From contig NZ_JAETWB010000036.1 in NCBI RefSeq assembly GCF_016773205.1, positions 1-35,342 of the forward strand: DNA of 35,342 bases, given 5' to 3'. Below the pieces are notes generated by a model that searched no databases, had not been told where the DNA came from, and saw only the letters and a list, made by a program, of their open reading frames with translations. The position numbers and the translations under genes were made by a program. Source of the DNA: Belnapia arida. Lineage in GTDB: Bacteria; Pseudomonadota; Alphaproteobacteria; Acetobacterales; Acetobacteraceae. Below are positions 25,486 through 33,610 of this stretch, in pieces (the first letter of the stretch is position 1; the number at the start of each line of letters is the position of its first letter).

Positions 25486-26577
25486 ATGTTTTTGGAGCAC
25501 CCCCAACTGCGGGCAGTAACCAGTCCTCGAGCTTCGTTGCCAATTGCCCAGAGTCCTATGGTGTCTGTTGTGGTTCCACTCTTCAATGAAGAAGATGTTT
25601 TAAAGGCATTTCAAAGCCGTCTTACCGCGGTCATGGAAAAGCTTCAGCACCCCTGGGAGGTAATTTACGTCAACGACGGCTCAAAGGATCGCAGTCTTGA
25701 AATTCTGAAAGAACTTTCCAACAGAGAGTCTCAAGTGTCGATTGTTGATCTGAGCCGCAACTTTGGAAAAGAGGTGGCGCTTACTGCAGGTCTTGATCAT
25801 GCAAAAGGAGACGCAGTAATTGTTATTGATGTTGATTTGCAAGATCCGCCGGAAGTAATTCCAGATCTGATTGCGGGCTGGTATGAAGGGTTTGACGTCG
25901 TTTACGCGCAGCGCCGTAAGCGTGAGGGCGAGACAAAAATGAAGCGTCTCACCGCCGCTGTGTTTTACCGCGTCATGCAACATATCGGCGGCTCAGTACG
26001 TTTACCTCCAAACACAGGTGATTTTCGGCTTATGAGCCGCCGCTCGCTTGACGCGTTGCTTCAGATGCGCGAGCGACATCGTTTTATGAAGGGCTTGTTT
26101 GCCTGGGTCGGATTTCCCTCAAAAGCTGTTTTGTACGATCGTGCCCCACGCGCTGCTGGAACGACAAAGTGGAACTACCGACGTTTATGGAATCTCTCAA
26201 TTGAAGGCATTACAAGTTTTACTGTTATCCCATTGAAAATCGCAACATATCTCGGAGCGGCAGTTGCGGTCTTCGCATTAATTTTTGCAGCACACATCGT
26301 AATAAAAACCTTAATGTTTTCTAATCCAGTTGCTGGATACGCAAGTCTTATGGCTGTAATGCTATTGCTGGGCGGTGTGCAACTTCTAACCCTCGGCATT
26401 ATTGGTGAATATCTAGGACGCGTTTTCAATGAAGCTAAAGGACGGCCACTGTATATTCTTCAGCAGTATATTCCAGCCGCCATACATTTCAAAGCACCGC
26501 AAGGCGAACTCAACAGTGTCAAGGTTGAATCAACACTAAGCATGGAAAGCTTTTCTATGATAACAAACGGTCATTAA
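25486..26577 (+). CDS. GtrB/DPM1-like GT2 glycosyltransferase (polyprenyl-phosphate sugar synthase)
   Basis: The ATG at 25486 is preferred because AAGGA lies 10 bases upstream and earlier in-frame starts fall inside the divergent neighbour. The product has 363 residues. The GT2 fold shows VSVVVPLFNEEDVLKAFQSR, WEVIYVNDGSKDRS and the DXD-type motif IDVDLQDPPEVIP (Asp115, Asp117). The DFRLMSRRSLDAL segment follows. Two C-terminal transmembrane helices (about residues 250-275 and 285-310) end in GIIGEYLGRVFNEAKGRPLY, the signature of the GtrB/bactoprenol glucosyltransferase group. It should load a sugar onto undecaprenyl phosphate at the cytoplasmic face. A GtrA-type flippase is absent from the window. 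Confidence 0.9.
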   Translation: MFLEHPQLRAVTSPRASLPIAQSPMVSVVVPLFNEEDVLKAFQSRLTAVMEKLQHPWEVIYVNDGSKDRSLEILKELSNRESQVSIVDLSRNFGKEVALTAGLDHAKGDAVIVIDVDLQDPPEVIPDLIAGWYEGFDVVYAQRRKREGETKMKRLTAAVFYRVMQHIGGSVRLPPNTGDFRLMSRRSLDALLQMRERHRFMKGLFAWVGFPSKAVLYDRAPRAAGTTKWNYRRLWNLSIEGITSFTVIPLKIATYLGAAVAVFALIFAAHIVIKTLMFSNPVAGYASLMAVMLLLGGVQLLTLGIIGEYLGRVFNEAKGRPLYILQQYIPAAIHFKAPQGELNSVKVESTLSMESFSMITNGH

Positions 26578-26725
26578 AAATTTTCTCCGAGGATCAAATC
26601 CAGATCCTCAGGAGGATTGCTGGATACAGCAAAACACCAACGCCGGCGTGGGCGGAAGGCTGTTAACTCATCGCAGTTTAATCCACCAATTAAAACGACC
26701 CAAACGACAAGATTGGTATTGATTG

Positions 26726-27703
26726 ATGATGTGCCAACCAAAAAAGGAGTATGTACAGCGCTGGGCGTCAATAGATGCTGCACGATATGCTCTGAGCTTC
26801 CTTGTTGTGTTGCTTCACTCCTTGCCTGCCCAAGCAAGTAGTTCTTTTTCTACAACAATTATCGCTACCATTTGCCGTACAGCTGTGCCTTTTTTCTTCA
26901 TTGCGGCCGGGTATTTTCTCAACCTGCGTGATACATCTTGCCGAAATCTAGTAACAAAAATCTGCAAGAGATTGATGCCAATATATTTTTTCTGGATGGC
27001 TATTTACTACATTCTTTTCGAAAAAATTTTTGGTCAGCAATTTCCTGTTGGGTTTCGAGAATTATTATCTGGTGGGCCTGCTTACCATCTATGGTTTTTG
27101 CCGGCACTATGCTTTGCTTTAATATTTGTTGGGGTTGGGCGTTCCTTATTTGGAGTATGGATGACAGGATCAGCCTGCATCGTGCTTGCGACAACTTCCT
27201 TAATAAATGGCGCGTATCACGATGTTCTGGGATTGACCGGAAGCGGCGCCCGAGGTGGCATTTTGATAGCTCCGATGTACGTATTTATCGGCTCGGTCCT
27301 ATCAAGCTGGGTTACAAATGAAAGTTGGCGAACGTCTTTAATAGCGGCGATTATTGCGTTCTCTTGTATGATATGTGAGGAATTTTTCATTCACGTGGCT
27401 TCGAAATCCAACTCTTGGATTAGTCATGATTTTGTGTTATCAACATTTCTGGTTGGGGTTGTAACTTTCAAACTTGTTCAAAAAATTCCAGAATGCAGTT
27501 TAATTCGGTTTTTGGCGCGATTAGGCCGTGTAAGTCTAAGTGTTTACTCGGTTCACCTAGCGGTTCTTCTAATAATAATAAAATTTGCCGACAGAGGTAG
27601 CACGCTAGAATGTTTACTAGCTGCAGGTTATGTTTTTGCAATCGCAACTGCTCTAAGTGTTTGTCTGGTCCGCGTGCCTGGACTTAAGCCGTTTGTTACA
27701 TAA
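26726..27703 (+). CDS. Acyltransferase-3 family membrane protein (OafA-like)
   Basis: The product has about 325 residues with around ten membrane segments. The N-terminus reads WASIDAARYALSFLVVLLHS, the usual acyltransferase-3 opening with the membrane His of LLHS. Then come RTAVPFFFIAAGYFLNL (the PFFFxxxGY motif) and YHLWFLPALCFALIF, which carries the HLWF motif. The exact start is uncertain (two adjacent ATGs at 26726 and 26729, and no clear ribosome-binding site). Such proteins O-acetylate or succinylate surface sugars. Together with the two glycosyltransferases it makes a plausible glycan-decoration module. Composition is A+T-rich like theirs. Confidence 0.88.
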   Translation: MMCQPKKEYVQRWASIDAARYALSFLVVLLHSLPAQASSSFSTTIIATICRTAVPFFFIAAGYFLNLRDTSCRNLVTKICKRLMPIYFFWMAIYYILFEKIFGQQFPVGFRELLSGGPAYHLWFLPALCFALIFVGVGRSLFGVWMTGSACIVLATTSLINGAYHDVLGLTGSGARGGILIAPMYVFIGSVLSSWVTNESWRTSLIAAIIAFSCMICEEFFIHVASKSNSWISHDFVLSTFLVGVVTFKLVQKIPECSLIRFLARLGRVSLSVYSVHLAVLLIIIKFADRGSTLECLLAAGYVFAIATALSVCLVRVPGLKPFVT

Positions 27704-27763
27704 ATGCGCTCTGTCGCTAGCCTGTGCAAGCAGGAGGAAGTTTGAAGCGTCAGTTTGAGGATC

Positions 27764-27907
27764 ATGGACAATGAACTGCTCCGCTTTGCCCGGCTCGCGG
27801 TGGCGGTGGCGCTCTACGTAACCCTCAGCCCGAGCCGCTTCGCCACCCCGGCTTGCGCGTTGGCCACCCTGTTCACCTTGCTTCTGCTGTGGGAGAGGTG
27901 GTGCTGA
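27764..27907 (+). CDS. Possible small membrane protein (47 aa)
   Basis: The ATG at 27764 has GAGG immediately upstream and the frame runs to a TGA at 27905-27907. The peptide has one or two hydrophobic stretches (LLRFARLAVAVALYVTLSPS, then ALATLFTLLLLW). Composition is GC-rich, unlike the acyltransferase gene just upstream, so it belongs with the following IS remnant or the older backbone. The Shine-Dalgarno spacing is short and no family is recognised, so it may be a chance frame. Confidence 0.3.
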   Translation: MDNELLRFARLAVAVALYVTLSPSRFATPACALATLFTLLLLWERWC

Positions 27908-27929
27908 CCTACCGGGCCTCGAGGATCTT

Positions 27930-28656
27930 CTCCGTATTGCGAGCCAACTCCGCCGCCTGATCGGCCTTTGAGCTGTCCCGGATCACGCGAAGGTGTGGTG
28001 GTTCGCTCGCCATCACGTCAGCCCTGATCTGCTGGATGCGGCTCTGACTGAAACCATCCGCCGCGCTCGTGGGGATACTGAACGCGCGTCCGAGATCGCG
28101 CTCGACTCCACCAGTCTGTTCTTCGCACACACGTCGCGCTACTCTGAATGGCGCGAAGCGGCACCGGGGCCAACGCGGCCGGTTGAAATGGGCCTTCGCC
28201 ATGCGGGTCGCGCCGCAGATCCTGCTGGCGCAGCGGGTCAGGCCGGGCCTGTGCGGTGACTTCACCGACCTGCCGCCTCTGGCCAGCACGGCAGCCACCC
28301 GCATGCCCTTCGAGAAGCTCCGGGCAGACGCAGGCTATGATAGCGAAGCCAACCACCGCCACTGCCGCGAAGGTCTCGGCGTCGACAGCCTGCTTCCGGT
28401 CAAGAAACGGCTCGGCCCGCATGGTCGCAACCACGCCGCTGCGGCAGGAGATGGTCCGGCGGTTCGGCAAGCCCAGCGTGGAAGCTGATCGCGTCGCCTA
28501 TCGTCAAAGGTAGAAGGTGGAGACCGTCATGTCCGTCGTGAAGCGACGCCATGGGGGCTCACCGCTAGGCTGGATCCGACGCAACGCGTCCAGGCGCCAC
28601 TGCGCGGACTTACTTACAACCTCCAGCGCCTCATCCGCCTCGGTGCCCCCGCATGA
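27930..28656 (+). mobile_element. Decayed DDE transposase (IS4/IS5 superfamily) in several frames
   Basis: The product is spread over three frames: VWWFARHHVSPDLLDAALTE then EIALDSTSLFFAHTSRYSEW; then LKWAFAMRVAPQILLAQRVR, FTDLPPLASTAATRMPFEKL and ADAGYDSEANHRHCREGLGV; then VATTPLRQEMVRRFGKPS. At 28511-28513 a TAG stands where Trp is expected (RQR*KVETVMSVVKRRHG). A final frame reads LDPTQRVQAPLRGLTYNLQR and ends at a TGA at 28654-28656. The Asp of LDST, the Asp of ADAGYDSE and the Glu of KVETVMS look like the DDE triad. It has several frameshifts plus a nonsense codon, so it is inactive. Confidence 0.7.
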
Positions 28657-28786
28657 ACCTCGCAACCGAGCAAGGCACGATCAGAAAGCAAGCCGCAACG
28701 ATGCTTTTTCGTGACGAACATGTGTGTCGTTTCGAGTGTGCTGCTCAGCCATTCTGATGGCTCACCCATGGATATAGTGGTTCAAC

Positions 28787-29056
28787 ATGTCACCCAAGCT
28801 CTCTGCAATGCAAGGCAATACAGAGCATGATGCTTACGCTGCCCTAACCACGGTTAAGTTCGACGAGACTAACCTCAAAGACCGCGGCGAGCCTGTGTGG
28901 ATCGCTGAGCAAACGACGGCGCCGGCTCAGAGCTTCGACTCTACAGTTGTGGAAAGTAATGCCAAAAATAATGGCGTCATTTCATTTTTTAACTTCCACA
29001 CTGTATTGGGATTTTTGCTAATTATTTTATCGACCTATTTAATCATTGCTAAATAG
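28787..29056 (+). CDS. Hypothetical tail-anchored-like small protein
   Basis: The product has 89 residues beginning MSPKLSAMQGNTEHDAYAAL; an internal ATG eight residues in is an alternative start. The first 65 residues are polar and the last 20 (HTVLGFLLIILSTYLIIAK) form one clear transmembrane helix, giving a tail-anchored layout. The 3' end is A+T-rich and the rest intermediate. No domain is recognised and no strong Shine-Dalgarno is seen, so the call rests mainly on the clean polar-then-membrane pattern. Confidence 0.4.
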   Translation: MSPKLSAMQGNTEHDAYAALTTVKFDETNLKDRGEPVWIAEQTTAPAQSFDSTVVESNAKNNGVISFFNFHTVLGFLLIILSTYLIIAK

Positions 29057-29660
29057 ATTATTTTTTAATTAACGTTTCTAGGTAAGGAGATGCGTGGTAA
29101 CTTATTGAATGATTGTACAAAATGCCAATTAGGCGGGCTTTGGTGCACAGAACGACTGAAGGCAGTGGGGCGGCGGCTTTCGCCATTTGTCAGGCGATGC
29201 GGTGCGATACTGGCATGCCGAGCCGTGTCCCCGTCAAGACCGTCTTGGTATTCAAAAATATCGGATAGGGTTGTTGAATAAGGCGGGATATGGAACCGCG
29301 CCACGCCGAGAGCGTGGTCCTCTCCCCATGTCACAGGCGCATAGGCATCCGCGTTTTGCGGCGACATCCTGTATGTGCCCGAAGCGTAGGCCTGCTGGAT
29401 TGTGGCGAGGCCAGTGCCGCTTCTGATATCGGCACCTGTCGCATGTTCAAAGGTGGTGTACGGGATCGGCACAACGTTGTTCGATCCATCCATGCTGGAT
29501 GGCCAAGCTACAGCTATTCCTATGAAGGAACTGCCGCTGCGCCATACAAGCCGATCCCTATCCGGCATCGATCGGCGTTTTTGTTATTATGCGCGTGGCA
29601 GAAGTTCACCATTGAGAGGCATTACCAGCCGCACGACACGCCGTTGCGAGCATGCGACTG
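29057..29660. other. Gene-poor stretch with an IS-end sequence
   Basis: About 600 bases. A sequence at 29268-29295 (GGGTTGTTGAATAAGGCGGG, then ATATGGAA) matches the right end of the IS5-type remnant at 20158-20184 and the solo copy at 6545-6568. No transposase follows on either side. The reverse open frame 29065-29568 passes through this end; its upstream part (PIPYTTFEHATGADIRSGTG, then QQAYASGTYRMSPQNADAYA) reads somewhat like protein but matches no family I know. It might be a gene cut by the insertion. Confidence 0.35.
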
Positions 29661-30383
29661 TCAGGCTTGGCCTGCAACAGGCTCTTCCAGTTGCTGTTGG
29701 ACCCGCGCCGCCGAGTGGTTGAGCAAAAGCCGGGCCGCGGCCTCGGCGCCCCCAGCGTCGCCTGCGACGACACGGTCCACTAGGCGTCGCCAGTCTGCTG
29801 CAGATTCGGCACGCCAACCTGCCCGCAGAAAACTCGCAGCCCGACAGCGTATCAGCTGCCAGGAACTGATGCCGGCCAGCCGCTCGTAGACATCTGGAAG
29901 GTATCGGTTACCGCTGCCGCCAACCAGCAGTGCCTGGGCACGCACCGAGCATGCCGCGAAGGCCTGCGGGTCCGTGGCTGGGTCGGCTGCCAACTGCTCC
30001 ATACGCGCCGCCAGGTCTTGCAGTCCGGCAAGCGTCGCTGGTGCCGAGACGCGGGCGCAGCGCCCCGCCGCCACGCCGAGGAGGGTGGCGCGCAACTCGA
30101 AGAGGTCAGCGACATCTTCGCTTGAGAACTCGGCCACCCGGGCGCCGAAGCGTGGCACACGCACCACGTAGCCCCCCTTGGCGAGGGCGATCAGCGCCTC
30201 ACGCACCGTTGCCCGGCTCACCGCATGCTGCTGGGCGAGGGTTTCCTCTTTCAGACGGTCGCCCGCCCGCAGGCGGCCGGCCATTACCTCCGCCAGAATC
30301 AGGTCCGCGAGGCGCTCGGGCAGGGACTTTGCCGACTTCCCCAGGGGCAAAACGTCATTGGGGCCTGTTTCTGTATCGTTCAT
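29661..30383 (-). CDS. GntR-family regulator, FCD (FadR) subfamily
   Basis: The product has 240 residues. The N-terminal winged HTH reads LADLILAEVMAGRLRAGDRL, then KEETLAQQHAVSRATVREAL and GGYVVRVPRFGARV. The all-helical effector domain starts near residue 90 (DVADLFELRATLLGVAAGRC), with C-terminal helices and RLLLNHSAARVQQQLEEP. In the FCD domain the usual metal-binding His residues are sparse (only NHSA near the end), so the ligand mode may differ. The gene is divergent from the TauD gene with a 118-bp gap that holds a matching operator. It is the evident regulator of the TauD-Bug-Bug-PhyH operon, most likely a repressor released by a pathway acid. Confidence 0.9.
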   Translation of the reverse strand: MNDTETGPNDVLPLGKSAKSLPERLADLILAEVMAGRLRAGDRLKEETLAQQHAVSRATVREALIALAKGGYVVRVPRFGARVAEFSSEDVADLFELRATLLGVAAGRCARVSAPATLAGLQDLAARMEQLAADPATDPQAFAACSVRAQALLVGGSGNRYLPDVYERLAGISSWQLIRCRAASFLRAGWRAESAADWRRLVDRVVAGDAGGAEAAARLLLNHSAARVQQQLEEPVAGQA

Positions 30384-30451
30384 GGGCGCGCACTTCTACT
30401 CCGCCCCGTGACGCGGTGCCGAGGTGGAAAGGCTGATAAGATGCATAAATC

Positions 30452-30480
30452 TTGTCAGACAATCGACAGCCGACTAATGT
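30452..30480 (+). promoter_or_regulatory. Sigma-70-like promoter with overlapping GntR operator
   Basis: TTGTCA (30452-30457) and TAATGT (30475-30480) are separated by exactly 17 bases, a good -35/-10 pair for the TauD operon. The -35 box is part of the perfect palindrome TTGTCAGACAA (30452-30462), which fits the FadR-subfamily operator pattern TNGTNNNACNA. On the other strand TTGTCT overlaps the same palindrome and could serve the regulator's own promoter, so one site could control both directions. Confidence 0.65.
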
Positions 30481-30501
30481 CCTGTTCAGGAGGAACCGCC
30501 C

Positions 30502-31419
30502 ATGAGCAAACTCGCCATCCATCCCCTGGGCTTTGCCGCCGGCGCCGAGGTCACCGGCCTCGACCTCCGCCAGCCACTCGCCGCGGTGGACCACGGCGCG
30601 ATCCGTGATGCTTGGCTGCGCCACCTGGTTCTGGTCTTTCCCGACCAAGACCTGACACCAGAGCAGCAGATCACCTTCGCGCGGAATTTCGGCGATCTCG
30701 ACGGCCACGCCTCGCAGGCGCCCTCGACCCTCCACCCCGACCACCAAGAGATCCTGGTCCTGACGAACAAGCAGGTTGGGGGAAAGCCGTCCGGCACCCA
30801 CAACTCAGGCCGGAACTGGCACACGGACCTCAGCTACACGGAGCGCCCGGCCAAGGGCGCGCTGCTATCTTGCAAGGAAAAGCCGCCGGTCGGTGGCGAC
30901 ACGATGTGGGCGAACCTTTACCTTGCCTACGAGACACTCAGCCCAGCGATACGTGCCCTTCTGGAAAGGCTTGAGGCGATTCACGACGTCACGCTGATCA
31001 AGGGCATCGAACAACGCGACCCGGCTCTCGTAGCCGACATGAAGCGCCGGAACCCTGCGGTCGTGCACCCGGTGGTACGGGTCCATCCGGAGACTGGGAG
31101 GAAGTCGCTCCTCATCGGCCAGCGCATCCGCGGCTTCGTCGGCATGTCGGACGAGGAAAGCCAAAGCCTCCTGTCCCTGCTCAACACCCACGCGACCTCG
31201 CCCGAGTTCGTCTACCGCCACCGCTGGAGCGTGGGCGACCTCGTCATGTGGGACAACCGTTGCACCTGCCACGTTGCGCTTGCCGATTTCGACCAGACGA
31301 AGCCGCGGGTCATGTACCGCTGCTCGCTGGAGGGTGAGCAGAAGACCGGTCGGATCGTGGCACCCGCTGCGGCAGGCAACCGGACCTCCATGCTCCAGGC
31401 CGTCGCCGCCGTCTCCTGA
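30502..31419 (+). CDS. TauD/TfdA-family 2-oxoglutarate dioxygenase
   Basis: The product has 305 residues. The HxD...H iron site is His107 and Asp109 in NWHTDLSY and His257 in DNRCTCHVAL; Arg269 or Arg273 in RVMYRCSL should bind the 2OG carboxylate. The N-terminus reads IHPLGFAAGAEVTGLDLRQP and the middle VFPDQDLTPEQQITFARNFG, both typical of this family. GGAGG lies upstream of the ATG. Members hydroxylate taurine, 2,4-D, alkyl sulfates and many other small acids; the substrate cannot be fixed here. It is the first gene of a four-gene operon and is divergent from its GntR regulator. Confidence 0.92.
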   Translation: MSKLAIHPLGFAAGAEVTGLDLRQPLAAVDHGAIRDAWLRHLVLVFPDQDLTPEQQITFARNFGDLDGHASQAPSTLHPDHQEILVLTNKQVGGKPSGTHNSGRNWHTDLSYTERPAKGALLSCKEKPPVGGDTMWANLYLAYETLSPAIRALLERLEAIHDVTLIKGIEQRDPALVADMKRRNPAVVHPVVRVHPETGRKSLLIGQRIRGFVGMSDEESQSLLSLLNTHATSPEFVYRHRWSVGDLVMWDNRCTCHVALADFDQTKPRVMYRCSLEGEQKTGRIVAPAAAGNRTSMLQAVAAVS

Positions 31420-31465
31420 AAGGCCCCAGAGGACCGCAAGCGAACGACCACAGGGAGGAAGCAAC

Positions 31466-32440
31466 ATGCGGCGCATCGGTAGGGTGCTCCTGCTCGTCAT
31501 GGCCTTGGCGGCCATCACAGGACAGGCCTCCGCCCAGACCGCAGCCTGGCCGACCCAACCGGTAAGGATCGTGGTGGCCTTCCCGCCGGGTGGGGCAACC
31601 GACGTGATGGCTCGTCTGCTGGCCCAACGGCTGACGGCGGAGATCGGCCAGAATGTCATCGTTGAGAACCGGGCCGGGGCCAGCGGCATCGTCGGCTCCG
31701 AGGCTGTGGCAAAGGCCGCGCCTGACGGCTACACGCTCCTCTTCGCGCCGAGCTCGCACGCCACTTTAGGCGAACTCTACCCATCGCTGCCGTTCGACCC
31801 CGTGCGAGGCTTCACACCCGTCGCTACCTTCGCGCGGACGCCATACCTTTTTGTCGTCAGTCCAGGCGTTCCGGCGCAGTCGATGAAAGACCTGATTGAA
31901 CTCGCTCGCCGCCATCCTGGCGAGGTTGCTTATGCCTCCACTGGCATGGGGACAGCGCAACACCTGGCCGGGGAGATGCTGCGCCGGGTCGCTAGCATCG
32001 ACATCCTGCACGTTCCCTACAAGGGGAGCGGCGCGGTTCGTGCCGACCTGCTTGCCGGGCGCATCCAGTCGATGTTCGACAATGTCGCAGTGATGCTCCC
32101 TTATGTCCGGCGTGGTGAGGTGCGGGCCCTTGCGGTCACCGGATCGAAGCGCAGCCCGCTGGTGCCTAATCTTCCGACCCTTCGCGAACTTGGCCTTCAG
32201 GAGGCCGAGATCGAGGGGTGGTTCGTCCTCCTTGGCCCCGCCAGCATGCCGGATGATACTGTGCGCCGCCTGAACGCCGCGGTGAACGCAGTGCTCTCCG
32301 CGCCCTCCATAGTGGAGCAGCTGGCAGAGTTGGGAGCCGAGGCTCTCGTCGGAAAGCCAGGGGACGTGACAGCCCTGATTGCCGGCGACCGCGAGACGTG
32401 GGGCCGTGTGATCCGCGAGGCCAACATTCGAGCGGAGTAG
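31466..32440 (+). CDS. TctC/Bug-family periplasmic solute-binding protein (first of two)
   Basis: The ATG at 31466 has a strong AGGGAGGAA site; the frame is open further upstream but that overlaps the TauD gene end. The product has 324 residues: a signal peptide (MRRIGRVLLLVMALAAITGQ, cleavage after ASA), then PVRIVVAFPPGGATDVMARL. Next come QNVIVENRAGASGIVGSEAV, APDGYTLLFAPSSHA and HVPYKGSGAVRADLLAGRIQ, all hallmark Bug segments. It should bind a carboxylate or related small molecule in the periplasm. No TctA/TctB membrane genes are present, which is common for this expanded family. The gap to the TauD gene is 46 bp. Confidence 0.92.
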   Translation: MRRIGRVLLLVMALAAITGQASAQTAAWPTQPVRIVVAFPPGGATDVMARLLAQRLTAEIGQNVIVENRAGASGIVGSEAVAKAAPDGYTLLFAPSSHATLGELYPSLPFDPVRGFTPVATFARTPYLFVVSPGVPAQSMKDLIELARRHPGEVAYASTGMGTAQHLAGEMLRRVASIDILHVPYKGSGAVRADLLAGRIQSMFDNVAVMLPYVRRGEVRALAVTGSKRSPLVPNLPTLRELGLQEAEIEGWFVLLGPASMPDDTVRRLNAAVNAVLSAPSIVEQLAELGAEALVGKPGDVTALIAGDRETWGRVIREANIRAE

Positions 32441-32536
32441 CCCTAGTGGCATCCCACCATCGATGCTGGGTGCATCCAATCGCAACCCGAAGAAGCCGCC
32501 GCCGCCCATAGCGGGCAAGGAAGGGAAAAGCATGCC

Positions 32537-33514
32537 GTGACGCTACGCCGCAGACGCCTCATGGTCGCAGGGCTTGTCACCTTGGCGACACCCGCCCTGG
32601 CACAGCCGTCATCTCCCGCGTCCCGCTTCCCTGAGAAGCCGGTGCGGATCGTCGTCGCCTACAGTGCCGGCGGCGCTGCGGACAGCCAGGCCCGCCTGGC
32701 CGCCCAACACTTGAGCGAGATGTGGGCCATACCCACCGTAGTCGAGAATAAGCCCGGAGGAAATACGCTCATCGCCACCCAGGCGGTGCAGCGCTCTGCG
32801 CCGGACGGCCACACCATGCTGTCGGTCTCGCTACCCTTTGCCCTTAACCCAATGATGTTCGAGAAGCTGCCCTACGACCCCTTCCACGATTTCGTGCCTG
32901 TTGGTCTGATTTCCAGCATCCCCAACATCCTGGTTGTCCACCCATCCTTCCCCGCACGCTCGGTGGGTGAGTTCGTCGCATATGCCCGTGCCAATCCTGG
33001 CAAGGTCACGGTGGCCCATACCGGCATCGGCAGCATCACCCATCTGTCTGGCGAACTGCTCTACGACAAGACGGGCATCGAGGTGACAACCATTGCGTAC
33101 CCGGGCAGTACCCCCGCCCACGCCGATATTCTGTCGGGGCGCGTCTCGGCGATGTTCGACAGCAGCATGTTGCAACATATCGAGGCAGGGCGGGTGCGGG
33201 CACTTGGTGTCACGTCGTCCAAGCGTCTTGACCTCCTGCCGGATTTGCCAACCATCGCTGAACAGGGCTTTCCCGACTACAGTGCCGCAGCCTTCTATGG
33301 GCTGGTGGCGCCGCGTGAGACGCCCCCTGCGGTCATCGAGAAGATCGCGGCCGATCTACGCTCGGTGCTCCAACTGCCGGAGGTGCGTTCCCGTATGCGG
33401 GATATGACATTCCTAGCCGGCGACACGACCCCGGCTTCCTTCGGCGTCTTCATGCAGGACGAGGCCGCCCGGTGGGGCGACCTAGTAAAGCGTCGAGAGA
33501 TCCGCCCAGGCTAG
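32537..33514 (+). CDS. TctC/Bug-family periplasmic solute-binding protein (second of two)
   Basis: A GTG start at 32537 with GGAAGGGA about ten bases upstream gives 325 residues. The N-terminus has twin arginines before a hydrophobic stretch (MTLRRRRLMVAGLVTLATPA), so export may use the Tat route. The body shows KPVRIVVAYSAGGAADSQAR, PTVVENKPGGNTLIATQAVQ and HTGIGSITHLSGELLYDKTG, the Bug signature. It is clearly diverged from the preceding Bug gene, so the two probably bind different ligands or affinity ranges. It lies 96 bp after the first and 96 bp before the PhyH gene. Confidence 0.9.
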   Translation: MTLRRRRLMVAGLVTLATPALAQPSSPASRFPEKPVRIVVAYSAGGAADSQARLAAQHLSEMWAIPTVVENKPGGNTLIATQAVQRSAPDGHTMLSVSLPFALNPMMFEKLPYDPFHDFVPVGLISSIPNILVVHPSFPARSVGEFVAYARANPGKVTVAHTGIGSITHLSGELLYDKTGIEVTTIAYPGSTPAHADILSGRVSAMFDSSMLQHIEAGRVRALGVTSSKRLDLLPDLPTIAEQGFPDYSAAAFYGLVAPRETPPAVIEKIAADLRSVLQLPEVRSRMRDMTFLAGDTTPASFGVFMQDEAARWGDLVKRREIRPG

Positions 33515-33610
33515 TGCCCGAAGCCCTGCCTGGCTTGGTTGTCCCCGCTGCCCGGGCCTGCCGCTCCACTCACCGGGGATGTATGATCGCAGCAAGAGGA
33601 GGAAACAAGA

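Noticed and set aside
29065-29568. 167-residue reverse open frame across an IS-end sequence
   Set aside because: It crosses the insertion-sequence terminus (FHIPPYSTTL is the translated IS end), so as a whole it cannot be a native gene; the upstream part is noted but not assigned.
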